In this document: in pieces, positions 33,468-43,700 of the stretch | How positions within the stretch are numbered: the stretch's first letter is position 1 | Layout: each line of letters opens with the position of its first letter | Source of the DNA: JBMOKU01 sp049324315 | GTDB lineage: Bacteria > Bacillota > Clostridia > Peptostreptococcales > Thermotaleaceae | Assembly (NCBI GenBank): GCA_049324315.1 | Contig: JBMOKU010000053.1 | Span: forward strand, 158,179 to 222,178 | DNA length: 64,000 nt | Direction: 5' to 3' | Translations under genes and position numbers: made by a program | Notes under the pieces: generated by a model | What the model saw: only the letters and a program-made list of their open reading frames with translations | What the model was told of the DNA's origin: nothing | The model's database searches: none

Positions 33468-34625
33468 TTGATGAAGAAATTAAAAGTAATGACAGTAGTG
33501 GGTACTAGACCTGAAATAATTAGGCTATCTGCCGTTATTAATAAATTGCAAGCATCAGAGGCGATTGAACATACGCTTGTACACACTGGACAAAATTATG
33601 ACTACGAACTAAATGAAGTATTTTTCAATGATTTCAACCTAAAAAAACCAGATTATTTTCTTAATGCTGCCACTGGCACAGCTATAGAAACTATAGGAAA
33701 TATATTGATTAAGATTGATCCTGTAATGGAAGAAGTTAAGCCAGATGCGTTCTTAGTACTTGGAGATACCAATAGTTGCTTATGTGCAATAGCTGCTAAG
33801 AGAAGGCATATCCCTATATTTCATATGGAAGCAGGTAATAGATGCTTTGATCAGCGAGTACCGGAAGAAACAAATAGAAAAATTGTAGATCATATATCCG
33901 ATATAAATTTAACCTATAGCGATATTGCTAGGGAATATTTACTTCGAGAAGGCTTCCCATCAGATAGAGTAATAAAAACTGGAAGTCCAATGTTTGAAGT
34001 GATTAACTCTAGAAAAGATGATATTGAACAATCAGCTGTATTAGAAAGACTAAGTTTAAGAGAAGGACAATATTTTGTAGTATCAGCCCATAGGGAAGAA
34101 AATATAAATTCAGAAGTAAATTTCTTAAATTTGGTTGATAGCTTAAATGCAATTGCAGAAAAATATAAACTTCCTATAATAGTTAGTACACATCCTAGAA
34201 CTAGAAATATGATAAATGCAAAAAAGATAGAGTTTAATCCTCAAATATCACTTATGAAACCTTTAGGATTTAATGATTATGTAAAACTTCAAACTAAAGC
34301 AAAGGCAGTATTAAGTGATAGTGGTACAATAAGTGAAGAGTCTTCAATACTTAGCTTTAGAGCACTTAATATAAGACAAGCCCATGAAAGACCGGAAGCA
34401 ATGGAAGAAGCATCAGTCATGATGGTTGGACTTGAAAAATATAGAATTCTACAAGGTCTAGAAATATTAGAAACACAAGAAAAAAATACATTAAGGCCTG
34501 TAGGAGATTATAGTATGCCTAATGTGTCTGCTAAGGTATTGAGGATAATATTGTCTTATACAGACTATGTAAATAGGGTTGTTTGGGGGGAAAATTATGG
34601 TAAGTGTGATAATACCACTTTATAA
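33468..34625 (+). CDS. capG: Non-hydrolysing UDP-sugar 2-epimerase (CapG/FnlC, WecB family)
   Basis: A 385-residue GT-B-fold epimerase with VVGTRPEIIRLS, HTGQNYDYELNEVFF, HMEAGNRCFDQRVPEETNRK and SDSGTISEESSIL motifs. After CapE and CapF it gives UDP-L-FucNAc. It directly follows capF, and its end overlaps the next glycosyltransferase by 29 bases. Confidence 0.93.
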   Translation: MMKKLKVMTVVGTRPEIIRLSAVINKLQASEAIEHTLVHTGQNYDYELNEVFFNDFNLKKPDYFLNAATGTAIETIGNILIKIDPVMEEVKPDAFLVLGDTNSCLCAIAAKRRHIPIFHMEAGNRCFDQRVPEETNRKIVDHISDINLTYSDIAREYLLREGFPSDRVIKTGSPMFEVINSRKDDIEQSAVLERLSLREGQYFVVSAHREENINSEVNFLNLVDSLNAIAEKYKLPIIVSTHPRTRNMINAKKIEFNPQISLMKPLGFNDYVKLQTKAKAVLSDSGTISEESSILSFRALNIRQAHERPEAMEEASVMMVGLEKYRILQGLEILETQEKNTLRPVGDYSMPNVSAKVLRIILSYTDYVNRVVWGENYGKCDNTTL

Positions 34626-35589
34626 TGTAGAAAAATATGTTGAATGGTGTTTGCTGTCATTTGAGAATCAAAATTATAAAGATTTTGAGATAATTGTAGT
34701 TAATGATGGATCAAAAGATAATTCTGCAACTGTAGTTGAGGATTATATAAATAGAAGTCAAATGAAAATAAAGCTTATCCATCAAGAAAATGCTGGTGTT
34801 AGTGCAGCTCGAAATAAAGGAATCGAAAATGCTGCAGGACAATATATTTGTTTTGTTGACTCTGATGATATGGTTGCACCTAATTATCTTGGCGATATGA
34901 TAGATAGTCTTGAAAAAAGCAACTGTGAAATAGTCATTTGTGGAGTGAAATATATAAAAGAGGTATCGGATTCAAATCTGGTTGTTTACAAAGAATATCC
35001 TATAGAGAAAATGGATTCGTACCATGCGCTCGTTAAATTTTTATATAGAGATATTACACCAGGAATTTGGACTTTGATGACTAAAAGGGAAATTATTGAA
35101 AGAAATAAACTGCATTTTGCAGAAGGGTATCGGTATAGTGAAGATATAGAAATGATTTTCAAGATGTTTGGTCATTCTCAAAATATAGTATATTTAAGGA
35201 ATGAACTATATTTATATAGAATAAGAGACACCTCAGTAATGAGTTTGGTTGATGATAAAAGACTGGATGGATTTGAATTGATGAAAAAACTGGAAACTTA
35301 TTTTGATAGGGCACGTCCTGACTTTGCAAAACAGTTTAGAACGTATGGTGTAGCTAGATGGGTGTGGGCAACGGTATGGCAGATTGCAACAGCTAGCACT
35401 AGTTACAATGATTTCATTAATAATTCTAACAAGTACGATGCTAAATTTTATATGAAGAAATTACTTAATTTTCCGAAAAGAAAAGTATCCATAAGTGCAC
35501 TAGTATACACTATATCTCCATTTATTTATTATAGTATAGTAAAAAAAATTATAAATAATCAAAGCAATCGAGTATTTAAAACATCTTAA
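34597..35589 (+). CDS. Glycosyltransferase family 2
   Basis: A 330-residue GT-A enzyme: VSVIIPLYNVEKYVEWCLLS, NDGSKDNS, the acid pair VDSDDMVAPNYL and a later SEDIEMIFKMF acceptor-site motif. The frame opens at 34579, but GGGGGGAAAA and the ATG at 34597 give the proper start. The C-terminus has a hydrophobic, membrane-touching segment (ALVYTISPFIYYSIV). Donor unknown. Confidence 0.9.
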   Translation: MVSVIIPLYNVEKYVEWCLLSFENQNYKDFEIIVVNDGSKDNSATVVEDYINRSQMKIKLIHQENAGVSAARNKGIENAAGQYICFVDSDDMVAPNYLGDMIDSLEKSNCEIVICGVKYIKEVSDSNLVVYKEYPIEKMDSYHALVKFLYRDITPGIWTLMTKREIIERNKLHFAEGYRYSEDIEMIFKMFGHSQNIVYLRNELYLYRIRDTSVMSLVDDKRLDGFELMKKLETYFDRARPDFAKQFRTYGVARWVWATVWQIATASTSYNDFINNSNKYDAKFYMKKLLNFPKRKVSISALVYTISPFIYYSIVKKIINNQSNRVFKTS

Positions 35590-35613
35590 TAAAAACCTAT
35601 AAGGGGAATTTAC

Positions 35614-36828
35614 ATGAAGCTTTTATTTGTAGGGGTAGCGTGTACCGATGAAGCTATAAAGCAGAGCAATAAAAAGTACTATAATGACAAGGCCGCAGTA
35701 AGACCGCAACAATATTTTGATCTTAGCTTAGTTCGAGGATTATCGGAATATAGCAATGTAATAGCGATATCAGAACCTCCAGTTGCTTCATACCCGAGAT
35801 CAAAATGTTTATGGTATAAACGTAAAGAAGACGTGGTATCTGAAAAGCTAATAATTAAGTACATCAAGCTACTGAATTTATTAGGTATTAAAACTTTTAT
35901 AATAATGTTTACTGTATTTTTTGAAACCTTCAAGTTTTGTATAGAGAATAAAGAAAAAAAATCAGCTATATTACTGGGGTATTTATCTTTTTATACATCA
36001 TTTCCAGCTATGATTGTTTCGAAAATTTTCAAAGTCAAAGTATTTGTAATAGTCCCTGATATACCCCAATATGTAAGTAACTATAGTAAAACTAATAATA
36101 TTATTAAACATTATTTAATTAAGTTATCAGAACGGTTTAATAAATTAACTGAAAGTAGGTTTGATGGATACATTTTTCTTACTAGATATATGAATGAGCT
36201 ATTAAATCGAAACAAAAAACCTTACATTGTTATGGAAGGCTTTGTAAATAAGGAAGATATGATTTCGGTCGAAGCTATGCATAAAGAGTCAAAAAAAATA
36301 CTGATGTATGCTGGAACCTTGCATGAGAAATTTGGAGTCAAGAAATTAGTTGAGGCTTTTAAATTGATAAATATGGATAATTGTGAATTATGGATTTATG
36401 GAGAAGGAGATTATTTAAAAAAGATACAGGAAGAATGTGTTATTCATAGTAATATTAAATATAAGGGGATAAAAAATAAAGAAGAAATTCTTAAATTGGA
36501 GAGGGTTGTTACTTTATTAGTAAATCCAAGACCATCCGATGAAGAGTTTACTAAATATTCATTCCCATCTAAAACAGTGGAATATATGGCCTCGGGTACC
36601 CCGGTACTTACTACTAAATTACCAGGGATACCAGAGGAATATTTTCAATATGTGTATACTTTTGAAGGTGAAGACGTTGTAGAGATGACAAATATAATAC
36701 AAAAGATTCTTTCCTTGCCAGAGGCCGAGCTAAGTCATTTTGGATTAAAGGCTAAAGAATTTGTTTTACAAAATAAAAATCATTCTATTCAAGCTAAAAA
36801 AATTATTAATTTTATATTTAATAGATAA
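35614..36828 (+). CDS. Glycosyltransferase, GT-B fold (family 4-like)
   Basis: 404 residues. The donor domain has ILMYAGTLHEKFGVKKLVEA, YGEGDYLKKIQ and FPSKTVEYMASGTPVLTTKL. The N-terminal half has hydrophobic segments (FIIMFTVFFETFKF, FYTSFPAMIVSKIF) that suggest membrane contact. AAGGGGAA precedes the ATG. Substrate not inferable. Confidence 0.85.
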   Translation: MKLLFVGVACTDEAIKQSNKKYYNDKAAVRPQQYFDLSLVRGLSEYSNVIAISEPPVASYPRSKCLWYKRKEDVVSEKLIIKYIKLLNLLGIKTFIIMFTVFFETFKFCIENKEKKSAILLGYLSFYTSFPAMIVSKIFKVKVFVIVPDIPQYVSNYSKTNNIIKHYLIKLSERFNKLTESRFDGYIFLTRYMNELLNRNKKPYIVMEGFVNKEDMISVEAMHKESKKILMYAGTLHEKFGVKKLVEAFKLINMDNCELWIYGEGDYLKKIQEECVIHSNIKYKGIKNKEEILKLERVVTLLVNPRPSDEEFTKYSFPSKTVEYMASGTPVLTTKLPGIPEEYFQYVYTFEGEDVVEMTNIIQKILSLPEAELSHFGLKAKEFVLQNKNHSIQAKKIINFIFNR

Positions 36829-36897
36829 ATTTCCAAACCTTATAGATAATTTGAATTTAGAAAGTACTAGAAACAAAGAGGACAAGGAGGTGTTTCT

Positions 36898-38121
36898 ATT
36901 ATTGACGATAATACTAAGAAAACGAAAAGTAAATTGCCAGTGACTATCGTTGCTATACTGTTAATATTTCATGATTCACTTGCGTTCGGATTATTTAGAA
37001 ACGAAAATTTAATAAAATATTTTTTATTTTTTATTATCATAAGTATTTTTTTATATTTACTCATAGTCAAAAAAAGTATAAAAATCCATAGGAATTCATT
37101 ATATACTTTTTTATTTTTAATAATCCTTGTAATAGCTAATATGCTAATTAATCAAGATGTAACGTTAGGATATTTCTATATCTGCATGTTGATAATCATG
37201 GGCTTTATTGCGAGCCAGCTGATAAGTTACGACGAATTTATAGAAGCGAGTATTCAGTGTATGTTTTTTCTGGCAATTTATTCAATAGTTTCTTATATAT
37301 TAAGACCATTTATATTTAATTATAGGGCGATATTCCCGCATTTTTTTAATGCTTCAGGTTTACCTATGTTTCATTTAGGAGCATCAGTTATAATAGATCA
37401 CCCTTCTTATTATAGACTTTTTGGAATATTTAGAGAAAGTGGTGTTTATCAGATATTTCTAAATATCGCAATTTTGTTCGAACTATTTATAAGGAGCAAG
37501 GGACCTAGATTTTCGTATATTAGTATTTTCTTAATAACAATATTCTTAACTTTTTCTACCCCAGGGTATTTTGGAGCTGCTGCATTATTATTTGCATATA
37601 TAGTATTTCATAGAAATAGTATGGCGAAAGATAGCAAGAAAAAAATAGTATATTTTGTTTTAATACTTTTTATTCTTGCTTTATTCATCTACAATATTTC
37701 ACCTGAATTATCACGAAACTTTGACAGCGCTTTATCAAAATTTTTTAACAAAGAGAGTTCATATGTAGGTAGGCGAACATCTATACTAGTTGAACTAAAG
37801 TTGTGGAGTGAAAGACCCTTATTTGGATATGGTATAACTACGGGGATCGATTTATCTAAATATTACGGAAGTCAAATATTAGGCGAATTTATGTATAATA
37901 CAAGTACTTTTACTGGAATGTTAGTTACATTAGGCGGAATATTTACAATAGGGATTAGTATAATGTTAATTAAATCTATCTGGAGAATTAGAGCTAGCTA
38001 TGTAGTGAAATTACTTATTTTAAGTACAATAGTTCTAATATTATCATCGCAATTAATGATGTATAATGCATATTTATATGCTTTTATGTTTTTTGGGTTA
38101 TTAAGAAAAAGAATAGTTTAA
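36898..38121 (+). CDS. Wzy-like O-antigen polymerase, start codon uncertain
   Basis: About 395-407 residues with roughly ten membrane helices and an outer loop containing GVYQIFLNIAILFELF and later SERPLFGYGITTG, as in Wzy polymerases. The first ordinary start in frame is TTG at 36934, which has no ribosome binding site. A strong AAGGAGGTG (36884-36892) lies upstream, followed in frame by two ATT codons (36898, 36901) and a polar lead IIDDNTKKTKSK, so initiation at an ATT is possible; a sequencing error is the alternative. Confidence 0.75.
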   Translation: MIDDNTKKTKSKLPVTIVAILLIFHDSLAFGLFRNENLIKYFLFFIIISIFLYLLIVKKSIKIHRNSLYTFLFLIILVIANMLINQDVTLGYFYICMLIIMGFIASQLISYDEFIEASIQCMFFLAIYSIVSYILRPFIFNYRAIFPHFFNASGLPMFHLGASVIIDHPSYYRLFGIFRESGVYQIFLNIAILFELFIRSKGPRFSYISIFLITIFLTFSTPGYFGAAALLFAYIVFHRNSMAKDSKKKIVYFVLILFILALFIYNISPELSRNFDSALSKFFNKESSYVGRRTSILVELKLWSERPLFGYGITTGIDLSKYYGSQILGEFMYNTSTFTGMLVTLGGIFTIGISIMLIKSIWRIRASYVVKLLILSTIVLILSSQLMMYNAYLYAFMFFGLLRKRIV

Positions 38122-38317
38122 ACATGTAGAAGTGTTAAGCTCTAATAAGTATATTTGCAACTGTAGCTTTTGTTACAGAATCTAAGATAGATATCTTTTA
38201 AATCCTATTTTGTATATTTTTTATTTTGCAAACTTCTTGTTATTAATTAAAGATAAGAAGTGCCAATTGTTAAATTGAATTGAATTGAGTTGTTTATTAA
38301 ATTTAAGGGTGATAAAA

Positions 38318-39604
38318 ATGATTACTAATGAAAATGAAGAACGAGTTAAAAGAATACTTTGGCTTGTAAATATTCCCTTACCAGAAGCTAGCTTTTTAAT
38401 GAATAAGAAAGGTACATCATTTGGCGGGTGGATTCTAGGACTATCTAAAGATATATTAAAACACAATCAATTAGAACTTATTATTGCTTTCCCAGAAATT
38501 TCGTTGGATCACACCATTGAATTAAAGGGTGAAAAAATCAAGTATTATGCATTTCCCTCAATAAAAAGAGTTATAGCAAAAGATAATATTCACAATAAAC
38601 ATATTGAAAAAATAGTACATGATGTTAGACCAGATATAGTTCATATATTTGGAACTGAGTATGCCCATGCTTTTGAAATGGTTAAAGTATGCACAAATGA
38701 AAATATAAAAGTAATAATATCTATACAAGGCCTTATATCAGTAATAGCTAAACACTATATGGCATCGTTACCAGCTGAAGTTAGGAATGCTTTTACCTTT
38801 AGGGATTTTGTAAAACAAGATAACTTGAGACAACAGCAAAAAAAGCTGTTTAAGAGAGGATTATTAGAAATCAAAACGTTACAAAAAGTAAACTGCGTTA
38901 TTGGACGCACTACTTGGGATAAAGCCTGTTCTACCCATATTAATCCTAAATTACAATACCATTTTTGCAATGAAACTTTGAGGGATGAATTCTATAAGCA
39001 TATTTGGGATATAGATAAATGTGAGATTCATTCTATTTTTGTGAGCCAAGGATCTTACCCTATAAAAGGACTTCACCTTATGATTGAAGCAATGCCATTA
39101 ATCTTAAAGTTATATCCAGATACGAAACTATATATTGCAGGAACAGATATTACTAAAACAGATACTTTAAAGGCTAAATTAAAGATGGGATCATATGGAA
39201 GATATATCAAAAAAATAATTAAGAAAAACAATCTCGAAAATCATATTATTTTTACCGGACTTTTAGACGAAAAACAAATGTGTGAAAGATATTTAAAATC
39301 AAATGTATTTGTTTCTCCATCAGCTATAGAAAATAGTCCTAATTCTTTAGGGGAAGCAATGATACTAGGCGTTCCATGTGTAGCATCATGTGTTGGAGGG
39401 GTACAAGATATGCTCATTGACCGAGAAGAAGGATTTATTTATCCGTATGATGAATCATATATGCTAGCTCATTATATTTGTGAATTATTTAAAGATAAAG
39501 AACTTGCTTTAAAGTTTTCTAGAAATGCTAGAGAACATGCATTAAGAACTCATGCTAGAGAAGAAAACTCTAATAAACTCATACAGATTTACAGAACGCT
39601 TTGA
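38318..39604 (+). CDS. Glycosyltransferase family 4
   Basis: A 428-residue GT-B enzyme. KGTSFGGWILGLSKDIL at the N-terminus, FVSQGSYPIKGLHLMIEAMP and SPSAIENSPNSLGEAMILGV at the C-terminus are typical. The frame opens at 38285; AAGGGTGAT before the ATG at 38318 sets the start. It follows a 196-base gap after the polymerase-like gene that shows no feature. Donor unknown. Confidence 0.87.
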   Translation: MITNENEERVKRILWLVNIPLPEASFLMNKKGTSFGGWILGLSKDILKHNQLELIIAFPEISLDHTIELKGEKIKYYAFPSIKRVIAKDNIHNKHIEKIVHDVRPDIVHIFGTEYAHAFEMVKVCTNENIKVIISIQGLISVIAKHYMASLPAEVRNAFTFRDFVKQDNLRQQQKKLFKRGLLEIKTLQKVNCVIGRTTWDKACSTHINPKLQYHFCNETLRDEFYKHIWDIDKCEIHSIFVSQGSYPIKGLHLMIEAMPLILKLYPDTKLYIAGTDITKTDTLKAKLKMGSYGRYIKKIIKKNNLENHIIFTGLLDEKQMCERYLKSNVFVSPSAIENSPNSLGEAMILGVPCVASCVGGVQDMLIDREEGFIYPYDESYMLAHYICELFKDKELALKFSRNAREHALRTHAREENSNKLIQIYRTL

Positions 39605-39690
39605 AAAAGTGAAATTGATATAACTAATGTAAAGAATTGATATAAAATTGTATTTGATTAACTATTAACTAATGAAAGGAAAATTCGGAC

Positions 39691-40896
39691 ATGAGATCTT
39701 TATTTGATAAAGTAAAATATAAGATATTAAATAATGAATTAGAATATTATATTATGCCTCTATATCAAGATCTTTTATTTATCAAAAAAATCTGTATAGG
39801 CTTTTTAAGAATATTAAGAGGTTCTATTTTAATTAAAAAGAGTAAGGGGTTAGGAAAAAAACTACCTACAGTTTTACAATTACCAATAACTGGTAAATGT
39901 AATTTGAAGTGTAAGATGTGTAATGTTCCTAGCATGAATGATAATAAAGATTTTATCATCATAGATCTAAAAAATGCTTTTAAGGACAAAGTTTTTTCGA
40001 GAATTAAGTCAGTTGGAGTAAATGGAGGAGAACCTTTTTTAAAGAATAATTTAGAAGAATACATTGAGACTTTGTTTTTATTGCCAAACTTAAAAGATAT
40101 AAGCATAATTTCAAATGGAGTTTTGTCTAGTCAAATTCTTAAAAAATTAGAGTTGATTTATTCAATGTGTAGAAATAAAGGAGTAAAACTAAATGTAACC
40201 TTTTCAATAGATGGCTACGGAGAAAAACATGATGAGATTAGAGGGATTAAAGGTTCTTTTGTTAAGACTATTGACACTATAAAATCAATTCAAATCAATA
40301 AGGGTAAATACTGTGATAATCTGGGCGTTATTTGTACTATTTCAAGATATAATATATATAGTTTGAGCCAACTAGAATCATATTTTAAGGTTAATAACTT
40401 ACCTAAAATAAGTTATCAATTAGCTATTCAACATAAAAGATTAAGCAATGAAGATTTAGTAGAAGAATTTTCTATAATGAATGACAAACATATGAAAATG
40501 GTTGCAAGAGAATTTTTCTTTTCAAAATACTGTGAGACTAAAGAGGTCAGATATTATTACATTTTCAAGTATATATTAAATAACTTTTCTAATAGAATGT
40601 TATCGTGTATGTGGCAATCAGATGCTATAACAATTGATGCTAGTGGTAATATATGCTATTGTGCTGTTGAAAGTGATAAAATTGGTGCAATTAATGACGC
40701 TAACATATATGGTCAGGTTTTCAAGAAACAAAATTTAGAATACAGAAAAAATATTATAGAGAGTAAGTGTAATAATTGTATTCACTATAGTGATAGTAAG
40801 CCATATATAAAATCATATATAGAGGCATGTTTGTTTGAACTTAACAGGATTAAATGGCCTTATAGATATTTAAGAGTAGGAGGAAGAATGAAATGA
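39691..40896 (+). CDS. Radical SAM/SPASM protein of the glycan locus
   Basis: 401 residues. CX3CX2C at C70, C74 and C77 (GKCNLKCKMCNVP) binds the SAM iron-sulfur cluster; the Cys-rich C-terminal region (CMWQ, ICYCAV, CNNC) is SPASM-like and should hold auxiliary clusters. GVNGGEPFL is the GGE motif. It would act in the cytoplasm on a sugar or small substrate; the reaction is unknown. It overlaps the next gene by four bases (ATGA), so the two are coupled. Confidence 0.85.
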   Translation: MRSLFDKVKYKILNNELEYYIMPLYQDLLFIKKICIGFLRILRGSILIKKSKGLGKKLPTVLQLPITGKCNLKCKMCNVPSMNDNKDFIIIDLKNAFKDKVFSRIKSVGVNGGEPFLKNNLEEYIETLFLLPNLKDISIISNGVLSSQILKKLELIYSMCRNKGVKLNVTFSIDGYGEKHDEIRGIKGSFVKTIDTIKSIQINKGKYCDNLGVICTISRYNIYSLSQLESYFKVNNLPKISYQLAIQHKRLSNEDLVEEFSIMNDKHMKMVAREFFFSKYCETKEVRYYYIFKYILNNFSNRMLSCMWQSDAITIDASGNICYCAVESDKIGAINDANIYGQVFKKQNLEYRKNIIESKCNNCIHYSDSKPYIKSYIEACLFELNRIKWPYRYLRVGGRMK

Positions 40897-42041
40897 AAAT
40901 AGTTGTTCTAGGTTGGTATGGAACTGAAACGCTAGGAGATAGAGCGATACTATATGGACTAATGGAAATATTTGAAAAAACATTTGGACAAGTTGGAATA
41001 TCAATCGGTAGTATATATCCTTTTTTTACTGAACGGAGTCTATATGAGGATGAAGCATTTTTATCTTTATGTGCTCCGATGGCTCAAGTGAGTTATTTTG
41101 ATGTTAAAAACAAAGAAATATTAAATTCCGAAATTTTAGGGTCCGATCTAGTAATAATGGGGGGAGGCCCTATTATGGATCTAAACGATTTAGGTATAAT
41201 AGAGTATGGTTTTGGTATTGCAAAAAAAAATAAAATTAAAACTGCTTTATTAGGGTGCGGAATTGGGCCGCTATTCAAGAAAAAATTTCAAAAAACTTCT
41301 TTAAAACTTTTAAAGCAGGCTGACTTGGTTATTTTGAGAGATGAAGTTGCAAAAAGAAATATTTTAGAATTAGAAAAAATTAATAATTTTAAAATAGACA
41401 AAGATGTTTATGTTACTTTTGACCCAGCAATATTACCTGTAAGAAAATTTATCGAAAATTATGGAGAAAGAAAAATTGATAATAACATAGCAATAAACTT
41501 TAGAGAATTTCCAAAAGGAAACTTTCAAAATGTTGATACCAATCAAATAGACAAATTATTAATTAACACTCTAGAGGATATATCAAAACATTATGAAAAG
41601 ATAATATTATTTCCTATGCATACATTTTCAGTTGGTGGAGACGATAGATACTATTTATCTAAACTTATATTTAGAGCCTCAAGTGGCAATATAAAAGTTT
41701 TAGATAAGCCGATGTGCCTTTGGGAATTATTTGAGTTGGTATACAATTCAAATGCTTGTATTGGAATGAGATATCATTCGGTAGTCTTCCAATCTTTGTT
41801 AAACGGAAACAATTTAATTTTCGACTATACGGAGGCAAGTAAAGGAAAAATTTCAGGCTTTTTAGACATCATAAATGGGAAAGACTTTTATTATCTAAGA
41901 TATATTAATATACAATCATTATCACATGAAAAAACTTTAAATATAGAATCTTTATTAGAAGAGAATAAATTTAATTATCCTAGTGATATATTTGATAGAT
42001 GCCAAAAAACATTTTGCAATAACTTGAAAGTTCTGTTCTAG
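40893..42041 (+). CDS. Polysaccharide pyruvyl transferase family protein
   Basis: 382 residues of the CsaB/WcaK type. N-terminal VLGWYGTETLGDRAILYGLM, IMGGGPIMDLND and GCGIGP, and C-terminal CIGMRYHSVVFQSL are family signatures. It would transfer pyruvate from PEP to a sugar, giving an acidic ketal; some members have other roles. Translationally coupled to the radical SAM gene. Confidence 0.85.
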   Translation: MKIVVLGWYGTETLGDRAILYGLMEIFEKTFGQVGISIGSIYPFFTERSLYEDEAFLSLCAPMAQVSYFDVKNKEILNSEILGSDLVIMGGGPIMDLNDLGIIEYGFGIAKKNKIKTALLGCGIGPLFKKKFQKTSLKLLKQADLVILRDEVAKRNILELEKINNFKIDKDVYVTFDPAILPVRKFIENYGERKIDNNIAINFREFPKGNFQNVDTNQIDKLLINTLEDISKHYEKIILFPMHTFSVGGDDRYYLSKLIFRASSGNIKVLDKPMCLWELFELVYNSNACIGMRYHSVVFQSLLNGNNLIFDYTEASKGKISGFLDIINGKDFYYLRYINIQSLSHEKTLNIESLLEENKFNYPSDIFDRCQKTFCNNLKVLF

Positions 42042-42152
42042 TGTACTTTGAATTTTCACACATCTCTACTTGAAATAAAAAGTTTGTAACATAAGGAAAT
42101 TGTATGATTATATTTAAACATAGTACCCACGAACTTAGAAGAGGGTGATTTA

Positions 42153-43682
42153 ATGAAAAAAACAGCTTTGATATTAATGATAATAACTCTACTATCTAAA
42201 CTAGTTGGATTTATTAGAGATATAACACTATCATATTTCTATGGGGCATCTGACATATCAGATGCTTATTTGATATCTATCACTATACCAACTGTAATTT
42301 TTGCTTTAATTGGGACAGGTATATCTACTGGTTACATCCCTATATTTAGTAAGATAGAAAAAAACGAAGGAATTGAAGCGAGTAATAGCTATACTACTAA
42401 CCTTGTAAATATATTTATAATTATATGTACAGTAATCGTAATTTTAGGATTAATATTTACGGATCAAATAGTTAGAGTATTTGCTTCGGGTTTTGAAGGA
42501 AATACTTTAAATTTAGCAGTTCGGTTTACTCGATTGAGTTTTTTTGGTATATACTTTACATTGCTTACACATATATTCAATGGGTTCCTCCAAGTAAAAG
42601 GAAATTATGTTGTGCCTGCATTGGTTGGTTTTCCCATGAATATATTTATAATATTGGCTATATTTATAAGTTTCAAAAGTAATGTCATATTTTTACCTAT
42701 AGGGATGTTACTAGGATTGATATTTCAATGGGTATTGATAATTCCTTTTGTAAAAAAAAATGGTTACAAATACAACGGTGTTATTGATGTTAGAGATAAG
42801 CATTTTATTAATATGCTATATCTATCACTACCAGTAATAGTAGGTGTATCTGTGAATCAGATAAACATTTTAGTAGATAGAACAATAGCATCACAAATAG
42901 TGATAGGGGGAATATCTGCTCTAAATTATGCAAATAGGTTGAATGGATTTATATTAGGTATATTTGTTTCATCTATTTCAACAGTTTTCTACCCACAAAT
43001 ATCGAAAAAAGTTGCAGAAAATAATATTGCAGAACTAAAAGAATTATTATCAGAGTCAGTAAATTTAATTAATCTGATGGTTATACCATCAACTGTTGGT
43101 GCTATGATGTTTGCAGAGCCTATAATAATATTACTATTTGGTAGAGGTGCGTTTGATTCAAATGCAATATCAATAACTACCGATGCTTTGTTTTTTTATT
43201 CAATTGGAATGTTCGGTTTTGGGCTTAGAGAAATATTTGCCAGAACATTTTACGCTATGGAAGATACAAAGACGCCAATGGTAAATGCTATAATTGCAAT
43301 GTTATTAAATATTATTCTAAATATTGTTTTGTCAAAGTATTTAGGAATAGGTGGGCTTGCTTTAGCAACGAGTTCATCTGCGATATTTTGTTCAGGATTA
43401 TTATTATTGGCCTTAAGAAAAAAAATCGGTTCGTTCGGCATGAAACAAATATCTTTTTCATTCCTTAAAATTCTATTTACTTCATTTATTATGGGTACAA
43501 TAGCTAAACTATCTTTCAACTATCTAACAGCTAATATATTCAGCCAGAATGTATCACTTTTAATGGCAATCGGAATCGGAGCAATAAGTTATTTTGTTAT
43601 CATCTACTTCATGAAAATAGATGACGTTGATATTATCGTAAACACTTTGAAGAGAAAATTATGGAACTCTGCAGAAGAGTAA
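42153..43682 (+). CDS. MurJ/MviN-type lipid-linked sugar flippase
   Basis: A 509-residue membrane protein with about 14 helices of the MOP superfamily. KLVGFIRDITLSYFYGASDI, ALIGTGISTGYIPIF and NLINLMVIPSTVGAMMFAEP with IILLFGRGAFD are MurJ-type motifs. In a glycan locus with no other flippase it probably works as Wzx, moving the lipid-linked repeat across the membrane; a role in lipid II export cannot be excluded. GAGGGTGAT precedes the ATG. Confidence 0.85.
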   Translation: MKKTALILMIITLLSKLVGFIRDITLSYFYGASDISDAYLISITIPTVIFALIGTGISTGYIPIFSKIEKNEGIEASNSYTTNLVNIFIIICTVIVILGLIFTDQIVRVFASGFEGNTLNLAVRFTRLSFFGIYFTLLTHIFNGFLQVKGNYVVPALVGFPMNIFIILAIFISFKSNVIFLPIGMLLGLIFQWVLIIPFVKKNGYKYNGVIDVRDKHFINMLYLSLPVIVGVSVNQINILVDRTIASQIVIGGISALNYANRLNGFILGIFVSSISTVFYPQISKKVAENNIAELKELLSESVNLINLMVIPSTVGAMMFAEPIIILLFGRGAFDSNAISITTDALFFYSIGMFGFGLREIFARTFYAMEDTKTPMVNAIIAMLLNIILNIVLSKYLGIGGLALATSSSAIFCSGLLLLALRKKIGSFGMKQISFSFLKILFTSFIMGTIAKLSFNYLTANIFSQNVSLLMAIGIGAISYFVIIYFMKIDDVDIIVNTLKRKLWNSAEE

Positions 43683-43700
43683 AGTAGGAGGAATAAGCGA

